From contig CAJWJK010000010.1 of assembly GCA_913041535.1 (NCBI GenBank), positions 1-57,895 of the forward strand: a stretch of DNA of 57,895 nucleotides, read 5' to 3'. The DNA is from an uncultured Alphaproteobacteria bacterium. Its GTDB lineage: Bacteria; Pseudomonadota; Alphaproteobacteria; VGEJ01. Positions 8,745 to 17,583 of this stretch are shown here, in pieces (position 1 is the stretch's first letter; each line of letters starts with the position of its first letter). The notes beneath the pieces were generated by a model. The model did no database searches and was not told the DNA's origin. It saw only the letters and a list, made by a program, of their open reading frames with translations. The position numbers and the translations under genes are program-made.

Positions 8745-9436
8745 TGGCAGACTTTGGTGATTCTAGCGACATCGATGTAGTTTGCCATTTAGTCGCTCCA
8801 AAAGGGCGAGTCTTCGTTGATGTAGGATGCGGAAAAGGTGAATTGTCCCGAGATCTTGCAAAGCATGGGGCACATGTACACGGTCTCGACCCTGATTCAG
8901 TGCAATTAGCTCGGAACAGGCTGTCACAATCACCCGGGGTAAATTTTCATGATGCCCGTGCAGAATCTATTTCTCTTCCCGACCAAAGTGCGGACGTTGT
9001 CATATTTTGTAGATCTCTTCACCATGTTGAACTGTCTGCGATGCCTATGGCCATTCAGGAGGCCTTCCGTTTACTACGGCGGCCTAATGGAATGCTAATT
9101 GTTATAGAACCAGACATAAACGGAAGCTGGTCGCAGTTGCTCAAGCCATTTCATGATGAGACAGAGGTTCGTAAAAGTGCGTTGCGGGCGCTAGACGAAT
9201 ACGCAAGACCAATCTTTGGCGAATTTGAAGAACATTTGTACCAAAACACCATTGAATTCGGGGATTTTGGGGACTTTTTAGCGAGTCAAACAAATGTGAC
9301 GTTTAGGGCTACAGAACGAGAGTGTGTGGACGATCCAGTGGTTCGCGCGTTGTTTGAAGCAGCTGGTAATGATGGTAAATACACATTTCATCAGCCGCTC
9401 TTTGTTCGGCTATATCGTGATCCAATCTCAATTTAG
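8744..9436 (+). CDS. class I SAM-dependent methyltransferase
   Basis: The 230-residue protein carries methyltransferase motif I as DVGCGKGELSRDLA (about 26-39), an acidic loop GLDPDS after the second strand, and DQSADVVIFCRSLHHV as the motif II/III region, as in Methyltransf_11 proteins. It should transfer a methyl group from S-adenosylmethionine in the cytoplasm; the acceptor is unknown. Its ATG overlaps the amidase stop by one base, which favours translational coupling. The nnr gene follows after 11 bp. Confidence 0.88.
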   Translation: MADFGDSSDIDVVCHLVAPKGRVFVDVGCGKGELSRDLAKHGAHVHGLDPDSVQLARNRLSQSPGVNFHDARAESISLPDQSADVVIFCRSLHHVELSAMPMAIQEAFRLLRRPNGMLIVIEPDINGSWSQLLKPFHDETEVRKSALRALDEYARPIFGEFEEHLYQNTIEFGDFGDFLASQTNVTFRATERECVDDPVVRALFEAAGNDGKYTFHQPLFVRLYRDPISI

Positions 9437-9447
9437 ATGAGAGAATC

Positions 9448-10959
9448 ATGTTCCAGATGCGACGACAAACTGTCACACTGCTTACCACCTCACAAATGAT
9501 TGCTGCCGACGAGCAAACTGTCGCTGGCGGGAAACGTTCGATAGAGTTGATGGAGGCTGCTGGTGCAGGGGTTGTGCGAGAAATCCGTAAGCGATGGGAA
9601 CCCCGGCCGACACTAGTTCTTTGTGGCCCCGGCAATAATGGTGGTGATGCATACATTGTTGCAAGTCTTCTTGATAAGGCTGGTTGGCCCGTCCGTGTTG
9701 CTGCTGTTTCCTCGAGTAAAGATAGTACAGACGATGCAAAGATGGCGGCGGCAGGTTGGGACGGTGACGTGCTTGACATTAGCCCGGATGTTCTCGAGGG
9801 ATGTGATCTAATTGTCGACGGAATATTTGGTGCCGGCCTATCACGGGACATAGAAGGAGTTGTGAGTGATACAATACGGGCCATTAACGAAATGGCTATA
9901 CCAACTGTTGCTGTGGATATCCCAAGTGGTATTCACGGGGATACAGGTGCTATATGTGGCGTGGCTATTAAGGCTTCTTTAACAGTAAATTTCTTTTGTA
10001 GGAGGCCGGGTCATTGGCTTTATCCAGGTCGACGATACGTGGGCCAGTCAGTTGTCGTTGACATCGGAATACCTTTGAACGTGCTTGAAAGTATCAAACC
10101 TCTTATTTTTGAGAATTCACCTTTTGTTTGGGGTCAGCAATACCCCGTGCCGGCAGATGATGGCCATAAATATGATCGCGGACATGCCGTTGTGGTGTCT
10201 GGAACTGTTGGAAAAACTGGGGCATCTAGACTGGCTGCACGTGCAGCGCTGAGAGTCGGAGCAGGAGCTGTTACACTAGCAGGGCCTCCATCAAGTATGT
10301 TCGTCAATGCAGCCCACCTAACGGCGGTAATGACTGAAACCTTTCGTGACCTGGGAGAACTCTCTGACATTATTTTGAAGCGTATGAGAAGCTGCGTTTT
10401 GGTTGGTCCTGGCAATGGAGTGGGCGAGGACACCCGAGACTTAACACTACAGATTCTTTCATTGTCGTTGCCGACCGTATTGGATGCCGATGCTTTGACG
10501 AGCTTCGAAGCCAATCACCACGATTTGCTTGAAGCTTTACACGATAGATGCGTCCTTACTCCGCATCAAGGAGAGTTCCAACGCTTATTTGGGGAAGGAT
10601 TTGGAAAGGACAAACTGTCTAAAGCTCTTTCTTCTGCTTCCAAGTGCAATGCAACAATCATCGTCAAAGGTGCAGATACTGTGGTTGCATCTCCAGATGG
10701 AAGGGCCGTGGTAAATTGCAATGCTCCTCCAGAGCTTGCTACGGCGGGAAGTGGCGATGTATTGGCCGGTATTGTAGCTGGTTTACTTGCACAAGGAATG
10801 CCAACATTTGAGGCAGCTTGCGCGGGAGTGTGGTTACATAGTGCATCAGCTCGAGAAGTTCGATTTGGTCTTATTGCTGAGGATATAGCTGAGGCTTTAC
10901 CTGCTTCTATTCGTGACCTTTTTAGCCGTTATGGCGAGTTTTTTGAGGTAAAGTCCTAA
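9448..10959 (+). CDS. nnr: bifunctional NAD(P)H-hydrate epimerase / ADP-dependent NAD(P)H-hydrate dehydratase
   Basis: This 503-residue fusion repairs damaged NAD(P)HX. The N-terminal epimerase (about 1-215) shows CGPGNNGGDAYIVASLL and VDGIFGAGLSRDI; the C-terminal dehydratase (about 230-500) shows VGPGNGVGEDT, VLDADALT, LTPHQGEFQRL and ATAGSGDVLAGIVAGLLAQG. This is the normal bacterial YjeF fusion length. The ATG at 9448 has GAGAGA upstream. It is the third gene after the amidase and methyltransferase and probably the end of that transcript; 169 bp separate it from the next gene. Confidence 0.95.
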   Translation: MFQMRRQTVTLLTTSQMIAADEQTVAGGKRSIELMEAAGAGVVREIRKRWEPRPTLVLCGPGNNGGDAYIVASLLDKAGWPVRVAAVSSSKDSTDDAKMAAAGWDGDVLDISPDVLEGCDLIVDGIFGAGLSRDIEGVVSDTIRAINEMAIPTVAVDIPSGIHGDTGAICGVAIKASLTVNFFCRRPGHWLYPGRRYVGQSVVVDIGIPLNVLESIKPLIFENSPFVWGQQYPVPADDGHKYDRGHAVVVSGTVGKTGASRLAARAALRVGAGAVTLAGPPSSMFVNAAHLTAVMTETFRDLGELSDIILKRMRSCVLVGPGNGVGEDTRDLTLQILSLSLPTVLDADALTSFEANHHDLLEALHDRCVLTPHQGEFQRLFGEGFGKDKLSKALSSASKCNATIIVKGADTVVASPDGRAVVNCNAPPELATAGSGDVLAGIVAGLLAQGMPTFEAACAGVWLHSASAREVRFGLIAEDIAEALPASIRDLFSRYGEFFEVKS

Positions 10960-11128
10960 CCGGGTTTACTGAGGGATGAGATTTGAATCTATTCCAACTT
11001 CAAACAGACGCATAGACTACTTTGTAAATGTAGGTTCCTTTGGATTAAGCTTACCTCTGCGATAGGGATCATATGAAGTCTTCTAGCTTTGATACCATGT
11101 TTGCCCAGCTGATAAGGAGCGCTTTGTG

Positions 11129-13510
11129 ATGGCAGCATCGCCGCGAAAACATAAAGGGAAAGATACCGAGTCACTCGGACATAGCCCAGACCTTATAGCG
11201 AACCTGAGGGCTTTGGAGCGAAAAGTGCTTTGGTTAGCAGCATGGACTATCCACCATGCTAATCATATCAGACCGAGTCGGGACGGATTGAAGGTTGGTG
11301 GCCATCAAGCTTCTTGTGCTTCGCTTGCCACACTCATGACAGCGTTATACTTCGAGGTATTGCGTCCTGAGGACCGGGTGGCTGTAAAGCCCCATGCGAG
11401 TCCAATATACCATGCGATACAGTACCTTATGGGCAAGCAAACTCGTGAAAACCTCGAGGGATTTAGGGCATTTGGTGGAGCTCAATCATACCCTTCTCGC
11501 ACTAAAGATACTGATGATGTGGATTTTTCAACCGGATCTGTGGGTCTCGGTGTTGCTGTAACGGCGTTTGCCTCCTTGGTTCAGGATTATGTTCGGCTTA
11601 GGGGTATGGTTGATTCGGAGCAACCCCCCGGTCGAATGATTGCTTTGATGGGTGATGCAGAATTGGACGAAGGAAATGTTTTTGAGGCGATGCTTGAGGG
11701 TTGGAAGCATGATATCGGAAACACTTGGTGGATTGTTGACTATAATCGACAAAGTCTTGATGCGGTAATTTCTGACAGGCTGTTTGCGCGTGTAGGTGAC
11801 ATTTTTAGGACGACAGGCTGGGAAGTGACCACTCTAAAATACGGTAAGTTACTACAGAATGTATTTGGCGAGACGGGAGGTGATGCTCTTCGCCAATGGA
11901 TTGATGACTGTCCAAATTCCCTTTATTCGGCGCTTGCGTACAAGGGAGGAGCTAGCTGGCGAGAGCATTTAACGCGTGACTTGGGAACGACTGCAGGTAT
12001 TAAGAATATTCTGGATGAGTACGACGACCAATCGCTTCACGCCCTAATGACCAATTTAGGTGGCCATGATATGGAGACCGTACTCGAGGCCTTTAAAGGA
12101 GCTACGGATTCGCGGCCACATTGTTTCATAGCTTACACCATAAAAGGACGAGGTTTGCCCTTCGAAGGACATAAAGATAACCATGCGGGCATAATGAGTC
12201 CTGAGCAAATGACAATTTATCAGGAACTAGAAGGCATACCAGAGGGAGAGGAGTGGGAGTTTTTTTCGGGCCTTGGAATTCCAGCGGAACAGCTTCAGGC
12301 TTTTATCAACGCTGTACCAATTTTGAAAAACACCAGCAGAACGTATCAAGCTCCTCTGGTTGACATTCCTAAAGTGCTTCCCGTTCCTGTCTCGACGGTA
12401 ATCTCCACTCAAGATGCGTTTGGCAGAATTCTTAATGAGCTTGCACGCGGCGATAGTGATTTGGCTGAGCACATTGTAACGGCATCGCCTGATGTGACTG
12501 TTTCGACTAATCTGGGTGCGTGGGTTAATCGTCGCGGGATATTTGATCGTCATGATAGGGCTGATACATTTCGCGAAGAGAAGGTAGTTTCAGCGCAACG
12601 CTGGGCAATGTCGAGTCAGGGACAACATATCGAGCTTGGTATTGCTGAGAACAATCTCTTTCTACTCTTGTCTGCGTTTGGCCTTTCTGCCCCATTATTT
12701 GGTGCTCGCGTGTTACCGATTGGAACACTATACGACCCTTTTATTATGCGGGGTTTGGATGCTCTCAACTATGCTTGCTATCAGGATTCGAGGTTCATGT
12801 TAGTTGCTACGCCATCAGGGATATCCCTTGCTCCCGAAGGAGGGGCACATCAATCAATTGCTACTCCGCTAATTGGTTTAGGTCAGGATCAATTGGTATC
12901 TTTTGAGCCCGCGTATGTCGATGAGTTGGGCATAATTATGCGGTGGGCATTTGAGTTTATGCAGGCCGATGAAGGGGGGTCTGTTTACTTGCGGTTATCA
13001 ACCCGAATTATTGATCAGCCAAACCGTACGATGAATAATAAGTTAAGCCACTCAATCCTAGATGGTGGCTATTGGCATATTGCTCCGACAAAGGGAGCTG
13101 AGTTGGCGATTGCCTACTGCGGCGCTGTTGCTCCAGAAGCAATAGCCGCGCATGATGCTATTTTGGAGGATGTGCCGGGTGCGGGGCTGTTGGCGTTGCC
13201 TTCACCGGACCGTCTGCATAGGGGATGGCTTGCATCAAAGCGTGCGCGGATGAGTCAAAGTAATACGGGGCTTTCGGCTATAGAGGCTTTATTGGCTCAA
13301 TTACCAGCTCATGCGACGATCGTAACCGTGCATGATGCTCATCCGGCGACTTTGTCGTGGCTTGGGTCGGTTGCCCATCATCGCGTGCATCCTTTGGGAG
13401 TGGAGCAATTTGGGCAATCGGGAGACATCCCGGATCTTTATCGAGTGCACGAGATTGATACTGATGCCATTCTTGACGCCTGTGCGGCAGCGTGCCTTAT
13501 GCAGAAGTAG
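11129..13510 (+). CDS. AceE/transketolase-like thiamine-diphosphate-dependent enzyme
   Basis: A 793-residue protein with the domain order of homodimeric 2-oxoacid dehydrogenase E1 and transketolase. KVGGHQASCASLATLMTAL lies near residue 55. The ThDP/Mg motif GDAELDEG runs on to VDYNRQSLD near 175-210. The pyrimidine-domain glutamate region GIAENNLFLLLSAFG is near 510, and a transketolase C-terminal domain follows. It may be a pyruvate or other 2-oxoacid dehydrogenase E1, or a transketolase-type carboligase; it is shorter than AceE (about 890) and longer than transketolase (about 660). No E2 or E3 gene is nearby. ATG 11129 has AAGGAG upstream; a GTG one codon earlier is in frame. Confidence 0.85.
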   Translation: MAASPRKHKGKDTESLGHSPDLIANLRALERKVLWLAAWTIHHANHIRPSRDGLKVGGHQASCASLATLMTALYFEVLRPEDRVAVKPHASPIYHAIQYLMGKQTRENLEGFRAFGGAQSYPSRTKDTDDVDFSTGSVGLGVAVTAFASLVQDYVRLRGMVDSEQPPGRMIALMGDAELDEGNVFEAMLEGWKHDIGNTWWIVDYNRQSLDAVISDRLFARVGDIFRTTGWEVTTLKYGKLLQNVFGETGGDALRQWIDDCPNSLYSALAYKGGASWREHLTRDLGTTAGIKNILDEYDDQSLHALMTNLGGHDMETVLEAFKGATDSRPHCFIAYTIKGRGLPFEGHKDNHAGIMSPEQMTIYQELEGIPEGEEWEFFSGLGIPAEQLQAFINAVPILKNTSRTYQAPLVDIPKVLPVPVSTVISTQDAFGRILNELARGDSDLAEHIVTASPDVTVSTNLGAWVNRRGIFDRHDRADTFREEKVVSAQRWAMSSQGQHIELGIAENNLFLLLSAFGLSAPLFGARVLPIGTLYDPFIMRGLDALNYACYQDSRFMLVATPSGISLAPEGGAHQSIATPLIGLGQDQLVSFEPAYVDELGIIMRWAFEFMQADEGGSVYLRLSTRIIDQPNRTMNNKLSHSILDGGYWHIAPTKGAELAIAYCGAVAPEAIAAHDAILEDVPGAGLLALPSPDRLHRGWLASKRARMSQSNTGLSAIEALLAQLPAHATIVTVHDAHPATLSWLGSVAHHRVHPLGVEQFGQSGDIPDLYRVHEIDTDAILDACAAACLMQK

Positions 13511-13603
13511 TGGATGGACTAGGCTGTATAGTGTGTTTGTACTGTCTCCTTAGTCCTGTGCTATAGAATGGCGTCCGTTAAGGGAGATTTAACTCTGACC
13601 CGT

Positions 13604-13688
13604 GCGGGCGTGGTGGAACTGGTAGACACGCCAGATTTAGGATCTGGTGACGAAAGTCGTGGGGGTTCGAATCCCTCCGCCCGCACCA
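13604..13688 (+). tRNA. tRNA-Leu (anticodon TAG)
   Basis: The cloverleaf is complete: a GCGGGCG/CGCCCGC acceptor stem, D arm, anticodon stem CCAGA/TCTGG with loop TTTAGGA (TAG anticodon), a long variable arm as expected for leucine, the T arm GGGGGTTCGAATCCCTC, discriminator A, and an encoded CCA (13686-13688). It lies 49 bp upstream of tig, the classical alphaproteobacterial position. Confidence 0.98.
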
Positions 13689-13736
13689 GTGCTCACTTGC
13701 TGTTGTGAGGCTCAACATCCGGGAGTAATGGCGCAT

Positions 13737-15323
13737 ATGCAAGTTACAGAAACTAATTCAGAAGGCCTTAAGAAAGAATTTAAGGTCATCATGGACGCGG
13801 CAGAGATAGAAGGGAAACTGAAGGAACGGCTTGCAGGGATGCAAGGTACTGTGCAATTGCCGGGATTTAGGCCGGGAAAAGTCCCAGTAGAGCTATTGCG
13901 TCAACGCTTCGGCCAAACGGTAATGGGGGAAGTGGTCCAGGAAGCAATAAATACTGGAGCTCAAGAGGCTATAAAGAGTGGCGATTTCAAACCAGCGCTT
14001 CAACCCAAAATAGAGGTAACCAGCTTTGATGAGGGCGCTGACTTAGAATATACGATAGAGATAGAAGTATTGCCTGATATTGAGCCGGGAGATCTATCTA
14101 GTTTGAAACTAGAGAGGTTGACTGCGGAGGTTGGAGATAACGACATAGAGGAACAATTGGGTAAAATTGCCCACCAGCAGCGACGTTTTACTGCTGCCGA
14201 CGCACAACACAAGAGTGAAACAGGTGACGCCTTGCGAATCGATTTTACCGGCATGATAGACGGAGAGAAATTTGAGGGAGGTACTGGTAAAGATGTAACC
14301 TTGGTGCTTGGCGATAGTCAGTTTGTTCCAGGGTTTGCCGAACAGCTTCTAGGTGTTGCGAAGGATCAATGCGTGATAGTCGATGTAACTTTCCCAGAGG
14401 CTTATCATGAACAGTTAGCTGGTAAGAATGCCTCTTTTGAAGTCGACGTACGTGAGATCCGATGTCCTCAAATTGTTGAAGTTGACGATGAATTAGCCTC
14501 TGAGCTTGGACTCGAGAGTCTGGCAGATCTTCGAGATGCGGTTAAGGAGCAATTGGAAAAAGAGTATGCGGGTTTATCACGAGCACGATTAAAACGCAGC
14601 CTTTTAGATATTCTAGCAAACCAACATAAATTCGAACTTCCGGAAGGGCTTGTGTCGCAAGAGTTTGAGGCGATTTGGCAGCAAGTTGTGCGGGATCGTG
14701 AAAATGGTCGTCCCGATCCTGATTTAGAGGGGCGGTCGGACGATGATATCAAATCAGAGTTTCGGCAGATTGCAGAGAGGCGGGTTCGGCTGGGTTTGCT
14801 GATAGCTGAGGTTGGTAGTCGCAATAACGTTGAGGTAGAACAAGAAGAGGTTCAGCGGGCTATTGCTGATCAGGCGCGGCAACTGCCGCCCGAACAACAA
14901 AGGCAAGCATTTGAGTTTTATAGGGATAACCCAGATGCTGCTGCGCAGTTACAGGCCCCTATCTTTGAAGATAAGGTGGTTGATTTTATAATAGAAATGG
15001 CAGAAGTAAGTAGTAGGTCGGTAACGCTTGAGGATCTCGTAAGGGATCCAGATGATGAAGAAGGATCAACTGAGCCAAAAACCAAGGTAAAATCCAAAAC
15101 GAAGCGTTCGAAAGATTCTACTAGGAAACGTGCTGGTTCAAAATCATCGAAGCGTGAGTCGTCCAAGGGCACTTCCAAAAAGGCCGATAGGTCATCGAAG
15201 AGTGCCTCCAAAAAGGCCGATAGTAAGAGTACGGGAAAGAAGACGAAGGATACGGCCCCTGCTAGTTCAGGAAAGGATGCTAAAGCGAGAAAGAGTACTA
15301 AAGCGAGATCTGATACTAAATGA
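13737..15323 (+). CDS. tig: trigger factor, with a long Lys/Ser-rich C-terminal tail
   Basis: This ribosome-bound chaperone and peptidyl-prolyl isomerase helps nascent chains fold. The N-terminal ribosome-binding domain has the LPGFRPGKVP signature (GFRxGKxP, about 41-50); the FKBP-type PPIase domain covers about 150-245 (GDALRIDFTG, FVPGFAEQLLG); and the C-terminal cradle runs to about 435. An unusual tail of about 90 residues then follows, very rich in Lys, Ser, Arg and Thr. Total 528 residues against about 430-450 normally. The start at 13737 (MQVTETNSEGL) matches the family and has GGGAG 11 bases upstream; ATG 13728 is an alternative. clpP follows after 28 bp. Confidence 0.95.
   Translation: MQVTETNSEGLKKEFKVIMDAAEIEGKLKERLAGMQGTVQLPGFRPGKVPVELLRQRFGQTVMGEVVQEAINTGAQEAIKSGDFKPALQPKIEVTSFDEGADLEYTIEIEVLPDIEPGDLSSLKLERLTAEVGDNDIEEQLGKIAHQQRRFTAADAQHKSETGDALRIDFTGMIDGEKFEGGTGKDVTLVLGDSQFVPGFAEQLLGVAKDQCVIVDVTFPEAYHEQLAGKNASFEVDVREIRCPQIVEVDDELASELGLESLADLRDAVKEQLEKEYAGLSRARLKRSLLDILANQHKFELPEGLVSQEFEAIWQQVVRDRENGRPDPDLEGRSDDDIKSEFRQIAERRVRLGLLIAEVGSRNNVEVEQEEVQRAIADQARQLPPEQQRQAFEFYRDNPDAAAQLQAPIFEDKVVDFIIEMAEVSSRSVTLEDLVRDPDDEEGSTEPKTKVKSKTKRSKDSTRKRAGSKSSKRESSKGTSKKADRSSKSASKKADSKSTGKKTKDTAPASSGKDAKARKSTKARSDTK
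15174..15223 (+). repeat. 33-bp-period repeat in the trigger factor tail
   Basis: A 17-bp segment (TCCAAAAAGGCCGATAG) occurs at 15174-15190 and again at 15207-15223, a spacing of 33 bases (11 codons). It encodes the repeated SKKAD motif of the basic tail, suggesting the extension grew by in-frame duplication. Confidence 0.8.
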
Positions 15324-15351
15324 AAGTAATTATGCTACTGGATGAGGTCTT

Positions 15352-15990
15352 ATGCGCGATCCTTTTGAAATTTATATGAATACGCTTGTACCGATGGTGG
15401 TCGAACAGACCAACAGAGGTGAGAGAGCCTACGACATATACTCACGTCTCCTGAAGGAAAGGATCATATTCCTTACAGGGCCAATTAACGATCACGTGTC
15501 AACGCTGATGACAGCTCAGTTGTTGTTTCTGGAGGCGGAAAACCCTAATAAAGATATAGCATTATACATCAATTCACCGGGAGGTGTCGTTTCTTCGGGT
15601 TTAGCTATATATGATACGCTGCAGTATATTCGGCCGAAAGTCTCTACCCTCTGTATTGGCCTAGCGGCATCCATGGGATCGTTATTATTGGCTGCTGGTG
15701 AGAAGGGGATGCGATTCGCGTTGCCGAATTCGCGGATCATGGTTCACCAGCCGTCAGGAGGCTTTCAGGGGCAGGCTTCTGACATAGAGATTCATGCGCG
15801 GGAGATTATAGAACAGCGGCACAGGCTTAACCAAATTTATGTATCCCACACCGGGCGCAAGATTAAGGCCATAGAGGAAGCTGTTGATAGAGATACATTT
15901 ATGGGGCCGGAAGATGCTAAGGCATTCGGTATAATTGATGAGGTGATCACGGAACGCCCTCCGGCGTTGGAGGATGAGGGTGCTAAATAG
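15352..15990 (+). CDS. clpP: ATP-dependent Clp protease proteolytic subunit
   Basis: The 212-residue serine protease forms the two-ring ClpP chamber that degrades substrates delivered by ClpX or ClpA. The catalytic triad is visible as Ser107 (LAASMGS), His132 (MVHQPSGG) and Asp181 ([11 protein letters not shown]). Length and the start [19 protein letters not shown] match alphaproteobacterial ClpP. The gene sits between tig (28 bp upstream) and clpX (204 bp downstream). Confidence 0.98.
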   Translation: MRDPFEIYMNTLVPMVVEQTNRGERAYDIYSRLLKERIIFLTGPINDHVSTLMTAQLLFLEAENPNKDIALYINSPGGVVSSGLAIYDTLQYIRPKVSTLCIGLAASMGSLLLAAGEKGMRFALPNSRIMVHQPSGGFQGQASDIEIHAREIIEQRHRLNQIYVSHTGRKIKAIEEAVDRDTFMGPEDAKAFGIIDEVITERPPALEDEGAK

Positions 15991-16194
15991 TAAGCAATGT
16001 GCAACTCGCAGTTTTCTGCGTGATCAGCGTTGTTCTGACGGATCTATTTGCGGCATGTGCAGAATTGAACTATGTGCCACATGATTAGTAAATTGATTTG
16101 ATGAAGGTTTATTGTGGATTTTTGTGGGGATATTGGGTTGTGTCCCTGGAACTTCAGCAGGTAAGATTCGTCGGCACTGCGAACAGGAAAACCA

Positions 16195-17463
16195 ATGAGT
16201 AGATCAAATAACACTGATTCGAAAAACACACTTTATTGTTCCTTTTGTGGAAAGAGTCAGCATGAGGTGCGTAAACTTATAGCTGGTCCAACGGTTTTCA
16301 TATGTGATGAGTGTGTTGAGCTTTGCATGGATATCATCCGTGAAGAGCATAAGGGAGCTTTGGTGAAATCGAAGGATGGAGTGCCTCCTCCTGCGGATAT
16401 ATGTGACGTTCTAGACGATTATGTTATAGGGCAGGTCCATGCTAAACGTGTTCTATCGGTGGCAGTTCATAATCACTACAAACGTTTAAGCCACGGTGCT
16501 AAGAACAATGATGTTGAGCTTGCTAAGTCGAATATTCTTCTAGTCGGACCAACAGGTTGTGGAAAGACTCTTCTTGCTCAGACTTTGGCACGCATACTGG
16601 ATGTTCCCTTTACGATGGCCGATGCGACAACTCTTACTGAGGCAGGGTACGTTGGTGAGGATGTTGAAAACATTATTTTGAAGTTGTTACAATCTGCTGA
16701 TTACAATGTAGAACGCGCACAGCGCGGGATCGTATATATTGATGAAGTGGATAAAATAAGTCGCAAGGCTGATAACCCGTCAATAACCCGAGACGTTTCC
16801 GGAGAAGGCGTTCAACAGGCTTTGTTGAAAATTATGGAGGGTACTGTGGCTTCAGTTCCGCCACAGGGAGGTCGGAAGCATCCTCAGCAAGAGTTTTTGC
16901 AGGTTGACACAACAAATATTTTATTCATTTGTGGCGGTGCTTTTTCAGGCCTTGAAAAGATTATATCAGATCGAGGCAAAGGTCAGGCAGTTGGATTTGG
17001 GGCTGATGTTCGAGCTCCCGATGACCGCAAAACAGGAGATATACTTCAAGCAGTTGAGCCTGAGGATCTTTTGAAGTTTGGCCTTATACCAGAGTTTGTT
17101 GGACGTCTTCCGGTCGTAGCGACTTTAACTGACTTGGATAAGGTTGCGTTGATTGAAATTCTTGAAAAACCCAAGAATGCACTTATCAAACAGTATGAAC
17201 GCCTTTTCGCAATGGAGGACGTCACATTAACGTTTTCCAAAGATGCCTTGGGTGCTATAGCAAATAAAGCTATTACCCGAAAAACGGGGGCACGTGGGCT
17301 GAGATCAATACTTGAAAGTATCTTGCTTGAGCCAATGTATGAATTGCCTTCCCTTGACGGTGTTGAAGAGGTTGTAATTAATAGTGAAGTTGTAGAAGGA
17401 CGTGCGCAACCTCTACGTATTTATGCAGATCGTCTTGGTGATATTGGTAGCAACGCATCTTAA
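16195..17463 (+). CDS. clpX: ATP-dependent Clp protease ATP-binding subunit ClpX
   Basis: This 422-residue AAA+ unfoldase feeds proteins to ClpP. The N-terminal zinc-binding domain has Cys15, Cys18, Cys37 and Cys40 (CSFCGK and CDEC). The AAA+ core has Walker A GPTGCGKT (118-125), Walker [11 protein letters not shown] (about 179-188), the pore-loop GYVGED (151-156), the RKH/IGF-type loops ([17 protein letters not shown]), and sensor 2 in the [12 protein letters not shown] segment. Length is normal. The 204-bp gap after clpP suggests its own promoter. Confidence 0.98.
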   Translation: MSRSNNTDSKNTLYCSFCGKSQHEVRKLIAGPTVFICDECVELCMDIIREEHKGALVKSKDGVPPPADICDVLDDYVIGQVHAKRVLSVAVHNHYKRLSHGAKNNDVELAKSNILLVGPTGCGKTLLAQTLARILDVPFTMADATTLTEAGYVGEDVENIILKLLQSADYNVERAQRGIVYIDEVDKISRKADNPSITRDVSGEGVQQALLKIMEGTVASVPPQGGRKHPQQEFLQVDTTNILFICGGAFSGLEKIISDRGKGQAVGFGADVRAPDDRKTGDILQAVEPEDLLKFGLIPEFVGRLPVVATLTDLDKVALIEILEKPKNALIKQYERLFAMEDVTLTFSKDALGAIANKAITRKTGARGLRSILESILLEPMYELPSLDGVEEVVINSEVVEGRAQPLRIYADRLGDIGSNAS

Positions 17464-17583
17464 GGCGGCAGCGGTCTTGAACTCTTGTAGAGTCGTCACT
17501 ACGTTATCTTTACGTTCTTTTTCGATGCTGGTCTGTTTTTTCGTGTTGCGCAACATGACGTGCAAAAACTAACTGGAGCATTT

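Noticed and set aside
9309-9884. Open minus-strand frame of 191 codons
   Set aside because: It is antisense to the methyltransferase and nnr genes, rich in Ser, Arg and Thr, with no recognised domain.
14994-15323. Separate small basic gene at the end of tig
   Set aside because: The tail is in frame with tig and no start with a ribosome site precedes it.
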